A stretch of 64,000 nucleotides of DNA from Desulfotruncus alcoholivorax DSM 16058 (lineage in GTDB: Bacteria > Bacillota > Desulfotomaculia > Desulfotomaculales > Desulfallaceae). A program made the position numbers and the translations under genes. Shown here one piece after another: positions 16,815 to 25,929 of the stretch; positions within the stretch are counted from its first letter, which is position 1, and the number at the start of each line of letters is the position of its first letter. The DNA lies in contig NZ_AUMW01000013.1 in assembly GCF_000430885.1 (NCBI RefSeq), positions 57,069 through 121,068 of the forward strand. Direction: 5' to 3'. Under the pieces are notes generated by a model that saw only the letters and a program-made list of their open reading frames with translations, was not told the DNA's origin and did no database searches.

Positions 16815-18218
16815 TCAAAATACAGCAGCTATAAAATATAAAACCGAGGCAATACCTGCCGCTATCAATGCGGATTTAAGCTTGTATTTGGCGTATTCAA
16901 GTACAGGCAAATCCATGATTTTAGTTATGGTGACAGTATCGCCGCTCAAGGGGGAAGCAAAGGAACCGAACGTCCCGCTGGCAAAAACGGCTCCAATAAC
17001 CAGCGGCAGGGAAGTGTGCGCTACATGTCCCAGGGATATGCCCAGCGGCATCAGGATACCCCAGGTACCCCAGGCGGAACCGATAAAATACGATATAAAC
17101 GACCCGAGTAAAAATAAAACCGGGGGCACAAAAAGTTGCGGAATCCAGCCGGTATTTTGGGTGACGAATTTAGAAAACCCAAGGTCATCCGTTACTCCCG
17201 TCAGCCCCCAGACGATGGCTAACAGAAGTATAACTGTCATTAATTCGTTTCCTCCAATGATAAAATGGCTGATAATTTTAGTTAATGCTATTTTTTGAAC
17301 CGTAAAAAATATTACAGTAATAAAGAAAGTCACCAGCGCTGCTATAACCATGGCTTCCAGAACGTCAGCATTAAGGAAGGCTTGAAAGATTGTCCTTCCT
17401 TTTTTATAGCCGTCCAGCCAGGTAACAAAAAATGTTAATCCCAACAGCAAGAGAAGAGGCACCAGCAGGTTCAACGGTTTGGAGGGAAGATCCTTGGCCA
17501 CAACCGGGTGACAGTCGTGCCAATCTTCCTTATTTGTATCCTTGCTTTCAGTTGCAGACACTTTATTACCCTCGTCATGGTGGAAAAAACTTAGATAAAG
17601 TCCCAGGAGAAGGATAGAAATGGAAAAAAAATTAAAAGGGATACTTTTGATATAAAGGGCATAAGCATCGGATGCAATACCCTGGTTTTTAAGCGAAAGG
17701 TGGATAATTGAAGTCATATATCCGACAAAGGCAGTGGCGACCGGTACCATTACGATAACCGGTGCTGAAGTAACTTCAATCATATAAGCCAACTCCCGGG
17801 CAGGCATTTTTAACCTGTCCAACAGGGATCTTAAAATTGGTGTAATGGTTACTATGCGAAAAGTTGGAGTGCTGAAGGTTCCCAGGGTGGAAAACCAGGT
17901 AAGCACCAGTGCGCCGGTTTTTGTTTTTATTCTTGTAGAAACCATTTCGGCAAAGCCCTTAATTCCCCCGGCTATTTTAATTATCTCCACCAGGCCTGAG
18001 AATAAATAAAGAAAGATAATGATCTTTAGATTATTCTTATGGGTTAAGCCCTGGATGATGTAAAACAGCATTTTTTGCAACCCGCCCAGAGGTGACGGGT
18101 CGACCAAATAGGCGCCGGTGATTAACCCCAGTGTTAAACCCGGGATTATCTGCTTTGTCCAAATTGCCACGGGTATTACCATTAAAAAAGGAATAATTGA
18201 AAGCCAACCGGAATCCAC
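16815..18218 (-). CDS. NhaC-family Na+/H+ antiporter-like transporter
   Basis: 467 residues, about 11-12 hydrophobic helices. Sequences such as PGLTLGLITGAYLVDPSPLG, LGTFSTPTFRIVTITPILRS, AWGTWGILMPLGISLGH and FGSFASPLSGDTVTITKIM fit the NhaC/arginine-ornithine-antiporter superfamily fold (IPR018461). Members exchange sodium for protons or malate/lactate. It sits convergent with the badH-badI-like operon and may relate to organic acid uptake, but that is inference from position only. No ribosome site is striking upstream of ATG 18218 other than GAGGTGG. Confidence 0.78.
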   Translation of the reverse strand: MDSGWLSIIPFLMVIPVAIWTKQIIPGLTLGLITGAYLVDPSPLGGLQKMLFYIIQGLTHKNNLKIIIFLYLFSGLVEIIKIAGGIKGFAEMVSTRIKTKTGALVLTWFSTLGTFSTPTFRIVTITPILRSLLDRLKMPARELAYMIEVTSAPVIVMVPVATAFVGYMTSIIHLSLKNQGIASDAYALYIKSIPFNFFSISILLLGLYLSFFHHDEGNKVSATESKDTNKEDWHDCHPVVAKDLPSKPLNLLVPLLLLLGLTFFVTWLDGYKKGRTIFQAFLNADVLEAMVIAALVTFFITVIFFTVQKIALTKIISHFIIGGNELMTVILLLAIVWGLTGVTDDLGFSKFVTQNTGWIPQLFVPPVLFLLGSFISYFIGSAWGTWGILMPLGISLGHVAHTSLPLVIGAVFASGTFGSFASPLSGDTVTITKIMDLPVLEYAKYKLKSALIAAGIASVLYFIAAVF

Positions 18219-18499
18219 CGTTTAACCACCTCGACTGCCATTTGTAATAGTTTTGCCCAGTTATTGATTATAAGATGATGAAATGTTATAAAAATGCGGG
18301 AAAAGCTTGACGTAATCTACCGGACATTGCGCATACCAGCTAAACTTTAGTGAATTTTTTAAAGAAAACAGTAAAATGGGGCTAGTTTGATCTATACAGT
18401 GATTGTTGGTTGGTGTTTTTGTGGTATACTTAAAACAATATACAATTTATGAAATAAATTACTAAAGTTTAATGAACTAAATCCAAGGAGGATTGCGTC

Positions 18500-18817
18500 A
18501 TGAGTTGCCCAAATTGCCAAAAACAACTACAGGGAGATTTTAAATTTTGCCCTTATTGTGGAATAGAATTAAATAAAAACCTTTCCTGCCCTTCCTGTCA
18601 TAAACAGCTTCAGCCGGAATGGACCGCTTGCCCCTATTGCGGCAGCAGCTTAAAAGTTGCATTTAACAGACCTGTTTCACGACAGCAGCGGCCATCCCAC
18701 CAGGAGCCGGATTATCACTATCAGCCTCCATATTCGCATGGCCATTACCACGGTAGTAGTTCAGGCAGGCACCGCCGGCACAGGAAGGGACTCTTGGGGC
18801 GTCTTTTTTCTTCATGA
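18500..18817 (+). CDS. double zinc-ribbon protein
   Basis: 105 residues with four CxxC knuckles forming two zinc ribbons: CPNCQKQL / CPYCGIEL and CPSCHKQL / CPYCGSSL. A His- and Arg-rich basic tail (residues 60-105) follows. AAGGAGG precedes ATG 18500. Its TGA stop is in the same frame as the downstream kinase, and ATGA at 18814-18817 provides an overlapping start, so both belong together; the ribbons may form the N-terminal half of a two-part kinase. Confidence 0.8.
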   Translation: MSCPNCQKQLQGDFKFCPYCGIELNKNLSCPSCHKQLQPEWTACPYCGSSLKVAFNRPVSRQQRPSHQEPDYHYQPPYSHGHYHGSSSGRHRRHRKGLLGRLFSS

Positions 18818-19621
18818 AAAGAACATCCATGGATTAGGGATTATAGAATTGAGGAGTATCTGGGCCAGGGCAGTTTTGGCGTTGTGATTAAAGCCAGGCG
18901 CAACAACAGTTTATATGCTATAAAGGCATTGATTAACAAAGCTGAAGATGTCGAGCTGTTTTTGGCGCACAAACTGGAAGCCGATATCCTCAGCCGGTTA
19001 AACCACCCCCGGATACCGGGGTTCGTTAATGCCTTTACATATAACGATGTCCATTACATTATTCAGGAATATATTGAAGGTCTGCCACTGAGTTACTATA
19101 TTCACAACGGCTGCAGGTTTGATGAGGGCGAGGTTAAGCCGATACTTTTTCAACTGCTGTCTATTCTTGATTACTTGCATTGTCCTTCCCAAAAGGAAAA
19201 CGCTGTTGTGCACCGTGATTTAAGGCTGTCTAATATATTGCTTAACAGCAGTAAGATTTATCTTCTAGATTTTGGATTGGCAAGATATCTTGATCCTGCT
19301 AAGTTTCCTTATGTACCGGATCCAGTGTCAGGAAACAATTCGGAATGCTTAAATAGTCCGGCCTCCCCCAGAATTCCCGGAGCAGAAACATACCGTCTAT
19401 TGCGCAGAGATATATCACCCAAAAGTGACCTTTTCGGAGTTGGAGTGGTAGGTGTTGACCTTTTTACAAACCTGGTTGAGAACCCAAATCTAAATGCACC
19501 ATGGCAGAAAGTGCTTCCACTATCTATAGACTTTATTAACTTCCTTAAAAAACTGCTCAGCCAAAAAAATAACTTTAAATCAGCCTCAGAAGCTATGATG
19601 CATTTGGAGTTGATACAGTAG
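18814..19621 (+). CDS. Ser/Thr protein kinase with disrupted start (probable single-base indel)
   Basis: The kinase fold is intact: glycine loop EYLGQGSFGVV, catalytic Lys in YAIKAL, catalytic loop VVHRDLRLSNILL, LLDFGLARY and a shortened C-lobe to 19621. However, the frame coding the glycine loop has no ATG, GTG or TTG between the zinc-ribbon TGA (18815-18817) and GTG 18884, which lies after the loop. Removing one A from the AAAA at 18817-18820 would open ATG 18814 into the kinase frame as an ATGA-coupled start (MKEHPWIRDYRIEEYLGQG). So this is a frameshift at codon 2, slippage on the A run, readthrough of TGA giving a 373-codon fusion, or a sequencing error. The kinase is Hanks-type without an extracellular domain. 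Confidence 0.75.
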
Positions 19622-19633
19622 TGAACTAGCATG

Positions 19634-19662
19634 AAAGGGCCAAGCGATAGCTGGCCCTTTCC
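19634..19662 (+). terminator. terminator of zinc-ribbon/kinase operon
   Basis: AAAGGGCCA / TGGCCCTTT stem with a 9-base loop immediately behind the kinase stop. Confidence 0.75.
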
Positions 19663-19703
19663 ATTAATTCTCCTGGTTATTTTTGAAATGTACCACAGGT
19701 TTT

Positions 19704-19745
19704 AAAAAAGCGACCTCCGGCACCACGCCGAAGACCGCTTTTTTT
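19704..19745 (-). terminator. terminator of LysM-protein gene
   Basis: AAAAAAGCG(G/A) ... CGCTTTTTT outer stem with inner CCGGC/GCCGA pairing; it abuts the LysM stop codon. T-runs on both strands suggest a bidirectional terminator. Confidence 0.7.
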
Positions 19746-20232
19746 AAGGTTTTTTAGGTATTTTTAGTTTTTGACCCAATTGCAAAATTGATTCAGGTGT
19801 TATGCCATTTAACTCGGCTATTTTAGATGCATGAATCTCCGTGCCATAATATGCAATGGAAATGCCAGTTAAAGAGTCCCCCGGCTTCACCTCGTATATT
19901 GTGTAATTTTTATCAGTTTGTTTATTCTCCGATTGCTTGCCTTCCGCGGAGTCGCTTTTTGCTTCAGTATTATTTTGTGTACTGTCATTATCCAGATTTT
20001 TTAAGTTTGCAACTTCTTCTTGAAGAGTTTGTACCTCCACCTTTAGCTTGCTATTATCTATCATTAAAAAAAGTCTTTGATTATTGACGTACCAGACGCC
20101 AGCCAAAGATGCAATTGCAAGCAAGCAAGACAAACATGCAAATATTTTCCAACCAATTTGTTTATTTGTTTTGTTATTTTCCTCGATATCATTTACGTTA
20201 ATATTCTCAAAATCAGTCATATTTAACAACAT
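19744..20232 (-). CDS. membrane-anchored LysM-domain protein
   Basis: 162 residues: a short cytoplasmic N-terminus, one membrane helix (about 29-48), a coiled-coil stretch (LKVEVQTLQEEVANLKNL), a polar linker and one C-terminal LysM (YEVKPGDSLTGISIAYYGTE ... LQLGQKLKIPK). LysM binds peptidoglycan or chitin-like glycans, so it likely tethers the membrane to the wall or spore cortex. Starts at 20232 or 20220 are possible; neither has a clear ribosome site. Confidence 0.82.
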   Translation of the reverse strand: MLLNMTDFENINVNDIEENNKTNKQIGWKIFACLSCLLAIASLAGVWYVNNQRLFLMIDNSKLKVEVQTLQEEVANLKNLDNDSTQNNTEAKSDSAEGKQSENKQTDKNYTIYEVKPGDSLTGISIAYYGTEIHASKIAELNGITPESILQLGQKLKIPKKP

Positions 20233-20643
20233 CTTTCCGTTTTTCTATATAATTAATATGGTAATTATACCATAAAAACATTAGTAATCCTAACTTAAAT
20301 GTTTTTCCACACCTATAACAACTTCTCCCAGCACGCGAAAAATAGATGATAAACCCCGGATTAACCATTACTTCCTCAGATGGGAACCGCCACAACAGAC
20401 AACTTGCCAGCATTTACAAATTGCCATGCAGGTTTATCCATGTTAAAGTGAAATGCTCCCTCATAATCAAAGGGAGGTTTTTTAACTTACATCAACTAAT
20501 TATGGAAATTACTCCGGTCATACCTCTCCAACCTATGGCAACCCGTTTGACATGATGAAACAGAATTTATTGGTTAAAGCTAATGCCGCCCGTTATGGGC
20601 GGCTTTTTTTGCGAAATTGCAGATAAAATAAAGTAAGGATTTA
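20233..20643. other. intergenic region with a possible tiny gene
   Basis: A GGGAGG at 20471-20476 is followed by a coding-like stretch (NYGNYSGHTSPTYGNPFDMM and on) that ends after the terminator at 20585-20610, but it lacks a start codon in frame. I would not call it a gene without a homologue. Confidence 0.3.
20585..20610 (+). terminator. rho-independent terminator
   Basis: GCCGCCC / GGGCGGC stem, 5-base loop and a run of seven T. It points rightwards and would end a transcript from the 20.3-20.58 kb interval. Confidence 0.8.
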
Positions 20644-21474
20644 TTATCCCGGTATTAATCTTCCGGCAGGTTTTTTGGCACGAATAAAGGCGCTAAGTAC
20701 TGCACCATTTAATTCCTTCCGTTCTGTCTCCGATAAATTAGGTAAAATTCTTTCTGTCTGTTGACTACTAAAGTCATAAACCCGGGTGACCTGCAACTCC
20801 ACCTCGTTAAACCCTGAAGCAACGAGCTTATCACGATACTCCTGTTCCTGTAAAGCTCCGGCAATACACCCAGCCCAAGCTAACAAGTCCTGCTGCACTT
20901 TTTGTGGCAGCGGCCTTGTCAGTACGATATCGGCCACCGCAAACCTGCCGCCTGGTTTCAACACCCGGAAAGCTTCTTGGAACACCCGGTCTTTGTCAGC
21001 CGACAGATTAATGACACAATTGGAGATGATAACGTCCACACTGTTATCCGGCAAAGGAATTGACTCAATATGCCCCTTCAGAAATTCCACATTGCTCAGA
21101 CCAGCCCGTTTTTGGTTGGCTCTCGCCTCGGCCAGCATTTCGTCAGTCATGTCAAGACCATATGCTTTGCCGTTAGGTCCAACCCGGCGGGCGGATAACA
21201 GGACATCCAACCCGGCACCGCTGCCCAGATCCAGCACCACCTCTCCGGGATGCAGTTCTGCCAATGCGGTCGGGTTACCGCAACCAAAAGAAGTTGCCAC
21301 CAAGTCCCGGGGCAGGTCATCCATTTCATGGTCCTGATACAGGTTTCCGGTAATCATATTAACCTCTAAAGGATCTCCCCCGCAGCAACCGCTTCCAAAA
21401 CCACAACAACTGCTTTTTTGGGTAATTGCTTGAGCATACTTGAGTTTCACCACTTCACGAATGTCTTCTTGCAA
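20644..21474 (-). CDS. arsM: arsenite S-adenosylmethionine methyltransferase
   Basis: 276 residues. Cys-rich N-terminus ([15 protein letters not shown]), SAM motif [35 protein letters not shown], and the conserved cysteines in [11 protein letters not shown] and AGCIAGAL that bind As(III). ArsM methylates arsenite to volatile or less reactive species in the cytosol. The gene is preceded by an ArsR-type regulator on the same strand (51 bases between), an expected arsenite-inducible pair. Confidence 0.93.
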   Translation of the reverse strand: MQEDIREVVKLKYAQAITQKSSCCGFGSGCCGGDPLEVNMITGNLYQDHEMDDLPRDLVATSFGCGNPTALAELHPGEVVLDLGSGAGLDVLLSARRVGPNGKAYGLDMTDEMLAEARANQKRAGLSNVEFLKGHIESIPLPDNSVDVIISNCVINLSADKDRVFQEAFRVLKPGGRFAVADIVLTRPLPQKVQQDLLAWAGCIAGALQEQEYRDKLVASGFNEVELQVTRVYDFSSQQTERILPNLSETERKELNGAVLSAFIRAKKPAGRLIPG

Positions 21475-21525
21475 AACCAGTACCTCCTTGGATCAACTTT
21501 TTTTGATTTAACAATTTAAAAAAAA

Positions 21526-21852
21526 TTAGTCCAGTTTAAAATCCGCCCGTAATTGTTCAAGAAATTGGTTTAACGTTTTTGTTTTAATGAAATACATTTT
21601 CCACTTACCCCTTGGCTCTTCAGCAACTATACCCGCCTCCACCAATTCTTTCATATGATACGAAACACGGGATTGGATCATGCCCAGCTTGGCCATAATT
21701 TCGCAATTACAAAGTCCAGTTTTACCTTCCACTTCTCCTGGAACAGGACAGCATTCCTGATTATTTTGGGCAAGCATAAGCATAATTTTGTGACGCACAG
21801 GGTCACTTAGAGCCTTGGCAATTTTTACTGTGTCTATCATGGCATTAATCAT
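21526..21852 (-). CDS. arsR: ArsR-family repressor upstream of arsM
   Basis: About 108 residues of winged helix: AKALSDPVRHKIMLMLAQNN, CNCEIMAKLGMIQSRVSYHMKELVEAGI and a wing KWKMYF. The metal site probably uses the CCPVPGEVEGKTGLCNCE cysteines (two plus two). A TTG-initiated ORF extends to 21879, but a perfect palindrome (21853-21868) covers those codons and is probably the operator, so I prefer ATG 21852 (21840 also possible). No Shine-Dalgarno is evident for any start. Confidence 0.8.
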   Translation of the reverse strand: MINAMIDTVKIAKALSDPVRHKIMLMLAQNNQECCPVPGEVEGKTGLCNCEIMAKLGMIQSRVSYHMKELVEAGIVAEEPRGKWKMYFIKTKTLNQFLEQLRADFKLD

Positions 21853-21868
21853 ATCAAATTTATTTGAT
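21853..21868. promoter_or_regulatory. ArsR operator palindrome
   Basis: ATCAAAT TT ATTTGAT is a perfect 7-bp inverted repeat with a 2-base spacer, typical of ArsR/SmtB operators, directly before the arsR-arsM pair. Confidence 0.65.
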
Positions 21869-21949
21869 TGATGCAACAAGAAAAGTAATACATTTTACCT
21901 TGCTAAACCGGGTATGGTCTTCGAGATTGTGAAAAGCCCGTTTAAGTAC

Positions 21950-22244
21950 CTAAAATAAGCACGTTAATAACTGTTGGGAGGTCAGCCCGCCGATGTATCG
22001 CGAAACGTCCACCTTCCCCAGTAAAGATTGTAGATTTGCCTCTTCATACCGCTGGCCGGTCAATAGAGCCTCAAGTTCTTCCACCGGTTTATGTTCAAAA
22101 AAATCTCCGTATATTTTACAGCTTTTGACCATCCCCTGGTTGATATTTAAATTAAGCGTGAGGCTTCCCCCGGCAAAGATCAATTCTTTTTGGAAATTAA
22201 ACGCGGGAGAGCTGCCGAAATTCCATTCCCACGTGCCGTACTTG
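21950..22244 (-). pseudogene. lipoate-protein ligase, C-terminal fragment
   Basis: The reverse frame encodes KYGTWEWNFGSSPAFNFQKE, then GGSLTLNLNINQGMVKSCKI, YGDFF and ALLTGQRYE, ending at TAG 21950. This is the accessory C-terminal domain of LplA-type lipoate ligase. The catalytic N-terminal 200-plus residues are missing: upstream of 22244 the sequence switches to an oppositely oriented CDF transporter fragment. Hence a deletion or rearrangement joint. Confidence 0.65.
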
Positions 22245-22559
22245 GCGCTGCAGCGGGTGCCGGGGGTGCACAACATACATGACGTGCACGCCTGGAGCGT
22301 TACCAGCGACATTCCTACCTTCACTATGCACGCCATTGTTGATGAGCATGTGAACGGGCAGCTTTTACTGAATAAGTGCAACCTGATTTTGGCCCAAAAA
22401 TTCGGCATTTTTCAAAGCACCATTCAACTGGAGCAGCAATGCAGCATGGCCGGGCAGACAACCTGCAATTTGCGCGAATTTTACCGGGAAAGCGATTCAG
22501 GCCATGTCCATAAAGGCCACGACCATGAACACTGCTGCGAGCACCATGCCAACGCCTGA
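22245..22559 (+). pseudogene. cation diffusion facilitator (CDF) transporter, C-terminal fragment
   Basis: Forward frame from about 22245: LQRVPGVHNIHDVHAWSVTS, then DIPTFTMHAIVDEHVN and a His/Cys-rich end (SGHVHKGHDHEHCCEHHANA). This is the cytoplasmic C-terminal domain of CzcD-like CDF metal exporters; the six-helix membrane part is missing. Its broken 5' end abuts that of the lplA fragment. Confidence 0.65.
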
Positions 22560-22566
22560 TATACCT

Positions 22567-22598
22567 AAAAGGGAGAGAATCCAATCTCTCCCTTTTTT
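22567..22598 (+). terminator. terminator of the CDF remnant
   Basis: AAAAGGGAGAGA / TCTCTCCCTTTTTT stem and U-tract right after the CDF fragment stop. Confidence 0.85.
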
Positions 22599-22683
22599 GG
22601 CATGTATAACAACATAGACCTATACACAATAAATCTTCTAATTTCATCCACCGCCCATTTTCTTGCCTGGCGGCAATAACGGT

Positions 22684-22783
22684 TGTTTTGAGCAATGGAC
22701 GGTAATATGGGCGATACCACCCAGTTGTCCGCCATCACCGTAAAGCCGGCGAGCCCCAGGATTAAAAGTAATTTCTTTTACAT
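22684..22783 (-). pseudogene. MFS transporter, N-terminal remnant with stop at codon 2
   Basis: Reverse strand: AAGGAAG ribosome site, ATG at 22783, then immediately TAA. Beyond it the same frame reads KKLLLILGLAGFTVMADNWV and VSPILPSIAQ, the typical first helix of an MFS permease, before losing similarity. It is dead through a nonsense codon and truncation. Confidence 0.55.
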
Positions 22784-22966
22784 AATACAAACTTCCTTAT
22801 ATATTAATATAAATATTTTATAATATGATTAGATTGTAATACTGCGTTTTACTTCTGTCAAGATATAAATTGTTATTTTTTTCACTAACACCTTAAACAT
22901 CACACAAATGCTTAATATTAAAACACCAGCCGAAATGTACCGGCCGGTGCTGTATAAATTTGTGAA

Positions 22967-23683
22967 TCAACCGATACCCGTCCTTAAAATCGCTGCGAAT
23001 TCAGCGGGCAGTCCCGCCTTTTCTACGGCCCGGGCCGCTGACTCACAGTCATACGGGACTTTGATAAACTCCACCCGTATATCTTTACCCATGTCTACCA
23101 GCGCGTACACCGCCTGGGGGTCTCCGTGTTTGGGCTTGCCCGCGCTGCCGGCGTTGATTATATGCCGTCCATCAACAACCCGGTGGTACGGCAGGTGGGT
23201 ATGACCGCACACCAGCACATCGGCCTTTGCTTCCTGCAGCATGGGAAGTATACCGGCGGCTGGCGCGTCCTCGTACAGGTACTCGTTTAGCCGCCGCGGG
23301 CTGCCGTGTACGAACAGCACCCTGCGACCGTGAATCTCTTCAACAATTCTCTCCGGCAGGCCCAGCAAAAATTCCCTGCTTGCCTCCCCGGTATGTTCCA
23401 GCGTCCAGGAAATTGATTTCACCCCCGCCTCCAGCGCCTGCTCATCTTTGTAGTCACAACCGCAGACCATACGCCGGTTGGCGATGGCGTCATCGTAATT
23501 GCCCATCACTGTGGGGATGCCGCTCTCACGGACGGCCTGCACCACCGCGTCGGGATAGGCCCCGTAGCCGACCAGGTCGCCCAGGCAGACCACCCGGCCC
23601 GGCCCGCGGTTCCGGATGTCGGCCAAAACTGCTTCCAGGGCATGTTTATTGCCGTGCACGTCGGAAAATATTGCAATTCGCAT
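22967..23683 (-). CDS. calcineurin-like metallophosphoesterase
   Basis: 238 residues with the metallophosphoesterase motifs in order: FSDVHGNKHALEAVL (D-x-H), CLGDLVGYGAYPD (GD), MGNYDD (GN-[HY]-D), FVHGSPRR and CGHTHLPYHR (GHTH). YfcE/DUF2437-like family of small phosphodiesterases. It follows an arsR gene by 36 bases and may be co-transcribed with arsR-acr3; a role in arsenic resistance is unproven. Confidence 0.85.
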   Translation of the reverse strand: MRIAIFSDVHGNKHALEAVLADIRNRGPGRVVCLGDLVGYGAYPDAVVQAVRESGIPTVMGNYDDAIANRRMVCGCDYKDEQALEAGVKSISWTLEHTGEASREFLLGLPERIVEEIHGRRVLFVHGSPRRLNEYLYEDAPAAGILPMLQEAKADVLVCGHTHLPYHRVVDGRHIINAGSAGKPKHGDPQAVYALVDMGKDIRVEFIKVPYDCESAARAVEKAGLPAEFAAILRTGIG

Positions 23684-23719
23684 ACCTATACCCCCTACCG
23701 CCGCCTTACCCGGCCGGCG

Positions 23720-24097
23720 TTAATTAATTTTCCTGTTCCTTGCTTTAAGGCAGGAGTGCATTTCTTTTTCCATGCGCAGGCAGGCATCGTAATTCCGGTG
23801 GGTCTGCCGGTTTTTCAGATTGTCGCATATTTGATCAAACAGGTCTTTATTGACACAGGCCAGCCCTTGGGCAAAGGCTTTTTGATTGATGGAATAAAAC
23901 ACCCAACGCCCGTCTTTGTCATCATTTAATATGCCGCTTTTCCTTAAAAGTCTGAGGTGGTGGGAAACAGCGGGCTGTGACATGCCCAGCTCATCCATGA
24001 TTTCACAGACACACATATCCCGCCGGGATAACATTAAAATAATTTTCAACCGGGTCTCATCTGCTAAAATTTTAAAGAAATCCAATACAGTATTCAT
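23720..24097 (-). CDS. arsR: ArsR-family repressor behind acr3
   Basis: 125 residues. FFKILADETRLKIILMLSRR, the ArsR metal motif MCVCEIMDELGMSQPAVSHH (CVC-x-E), a wing with GRWVFYSI. Binding arsenite at the cysteines releases DNA. ATG 24097 has TTGGGGGAAG upstream, favoured over an ORF start at 24151 lying in untranslatable context. Sits 59 bases after acr3 on the same strand. Confidence 0.88.
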   Translation of the reverse strand: MNTVLDFFKILADETRLKIILMLSRRDMCVCEIMDELGMSQPAVSHHLRLLRKSGILNDDKDGRWVFYSINQKAFAQGLACVNKDLFDQICDNLKNRQTHRNYDACLRMEKEMHSCLKARNRKIN

Positions 24098-24156
24098 TAT
24101 TCTTCCCCCAAAAGATACAGCCGGGAGCATGGCCGCATCCCGGCTATTCACTTGCT

Positions 24157-25221
24157 TTACCTGGTGGTAGTAACCCCGTGGTCGAAATATTTCCTCTTAA
24201 AAGAAAGGGCTACGTTGACCAGCCAGATCATCACCGGCACTTCGATCAGCGGGCCGATTACCGCGGCAAATGCCTGCCCGGAATTGATGCCGAACACCGC
24301 CACCGCCACCGCGATGGCCAGCTCAAAGTTATTGCTGGCGGCGGTAAAGGAAAGGGTCGTGGCCTGCTCGTAGTTGACTCCCATCTTTTTGCTCATAAAG
24401 AACGAAAACAGAAACATGATTAAGAAGTACAGGACCAACGGTATGGCTATCCTAACCACATCAACCGGCAGGGTGACGATATAATTGCCCTTTAAGGAGA
24501 ACATCACCAGGATTGTGAACAGCAAAGCGATTAAGGTTAAAGGGCCGATTTTGGGCATAAACTGCTTATCATACCATGCCTTGCCTTTTATTGGCACCAG
24601 GGTAAAGCGGGTAATAACACCGGCCAGAAAAGGTATGCCGAGGTAAATAAACACACTTTTGGCCACCTCTCCCATCGAAATATGCACTTCCGAAGACGCC
24701 AGACCGAACCACCGGGGCATCAGGGTAATGAAAAAGTATGCGTATACTGAAAAGAACAGCACCTGGAAGATGGAGTTTAATGCCACCAGGGCTGCAGCGT
24801 ATTCGGAATCGCCTTTGGCCAAACCGTTCCAAACAATGACCATCGCAATGCAGCGGGCCAGCCCGATAAGAATCAGGCCTGCCATATATTCCGGATAGCC
24901 CCGCAGGAAAATGATGGCCAGAAAAAACATCAGCAGCGGTCCGATGATCCAGTTCTGCACCAGACTAAGTCCCATGACCCTGCCGTTGGTAAACACTTTG
25001 CCGATTTCCTCATACTTCACCCTGGCCAGAGGCGGATACATCATAACAATCAGGCCGATGGCTATGGGGATATTGGTGGTTCCCACCTGGAACCGTCCCC
25101 AAAAACCGGCGATTTGCGGGTAAATGTAACCTCCCGCCACCCCCACCGCCATCGCCAGGAAAATCCAGAGCGTTAAATACCGGTCCAGAAAATTGAGCTT
25201 GCCAGTTACTGAATCGGTCAT
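24157..25221 (-). CDS. acr3: ACR3-family arsenite efflux permease
   Basis: 354 residues, about ten membrane helices. Signature regions: [20 protein letters not shown] (conserved Cys for arsenite) and the second-half [20 protein letters not shown] plus [17 protein letters not shown]3 exports As(III) using proton motive force. It lies between two arsR genes, in the order arsR-acr3-arsR-phosphoesterase on the reverse strand. Confidence 0.94.
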   Translation of the reverse strand: MTDSVTGKLNFLDRYLTLWIFLAMAVGVAGGYIYPQIAGFWGRFQVGTTNIPIAIGLIVMMYPPLARVKYEEIGKVFTNGRVMGLSLVQNWIIGPLLMFFLAIIFLRGYPEYMAGLILIGLARCIAMVIVWNGLAKGDSEYAAALVALNSIFQVLFFSVYAYFFITLMPRWFGLASSEVHISMGEVAKSVFIYLGIPFLAGVITRFTLVPIKGKAWYDKQFMPKIGPLTLIALLFTILVMFSLKGNYIVTLPVDVVRIAIPLVLYFLIMFLFSFFMSKKMGVNYEQATTLSFTAASNNFELAIAVAVAVFGINSGQAFAAVIGPLIEVPVMIWLVNVALSFKRKYFDHGVTTTR

Positions 25222-25301
25222 ATCATTTAGCCTCCTATGCTATTATAAGATAACAATTGTTTTACACTCGTTTATAACCAGGTCTAAACCCCAGCATGCC
25301 C

Positions 25302-25490
25302 ACCGTGCCGGTATTAATTAAATCTTGTATATTTTAGGCGTTTTAGGCGAGCTGAGGCCAAATCAATCAACCACTTTATCTTCACCCCCTCAACGATATT
25401 TATATAAAATTATTTTTATATATTAGGCAAAAAAATAATACATATCATGTACCGTGCCGGTATCAATTTTAACCTTATATACTCCAGGCG
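25302..25490. repeat. imperfect 40-base direct repeat before acr3
   Basis: ACCGTGCCGGTATTAATT... at 25302-25340 and ACCGTGCCGGTATCAATT... at 25451-25490, both ending AGGCG. They flank an AT-rich stretch between arsR and acr3 (320 bases). Could be a duplicated regulatory segment or recombination footprint. Confidence 0.45.
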
Positions 25491-25542
25491 CGCTGTGGTC
25501 ACAGCATTTGGCCGTATTTAATCACCCTTCACAAAATATAAA

Positions 25543-25917
25543 TTATGGCAGTGGCCCGCCTTGTTTGCATAAGACAACATTACAGTCACTGTCCAGCTGT
25601 TTCAATCTTGCATATTCCTCTTTGAATTCGGCTAAATCCTCCAAATCTTTTTGGAAAGTGTCGATCAAGCTGTTAAATGTTTCGTCCAAAAACTCCATTT
25701 GCAGCAAATAAAAGGTGCGCTGGGCATCTTTTTTTTCTTTGACCAGCCCGGCTTCCCTCATTACTCTCAAATGCTGCGATATCCTGGGCTGGCTTATTTG
25801 CAAGATGCCTTCCAGCTCACATACATACATCGGCCTCACCGAGAGCAGTTTTAAAATTTTCAACCTCGTGGGTTCGCCAAGTGCTTTAAAAGTTTTAACC
25901 AACCTGTTTATATTCAT
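25543..25917 (-). CDS. arsR: ArsR-family repressor upstream of acr3
   Basis: 124 residues: LVKTFKALGEPTRLKILKLL, MYVCELEGILQISQPRISQH, a wing (QRTFYLL) and a C-terminal extension with Cys residues (SDCNVVLC). Compared with the second copy it has only one Cys in the usual CVC position (YVCEL), so its sensing site may use the C-terminal cysteines. Start ATG 25917 with GGGGG upstream. A 15-base direct repeat just upstream is probably its operator. Confidence 0.87.
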   Translation of the reverse strand: MNINRLVKTFKALGEPTRLKILKLLSVRPMYVCELEGILQISQPRISQHLRVMREAGLVKEKKDAQRTFYLLQMEFLDETFNSLIDTFQKDLEDLAEFKEEYARLKQLDSDCNVVLCKQGGPLP

Positions 25918-25929
25918 TTTAAACCCCCA

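Noticed and set aside
18814..18837. Seven-codon ORF from ATG 18814
   Set aside because: It is the out-of-frame consequence of the A-run indel at the kinase start, not a leader peptide.
22324..22695. 123-residue reverse ORF over the CDF fragment
   Set aside because: No ribosome site or similarity; it lies opposite the recognisable CDF tail and merges into the MFS remnant out of frame.
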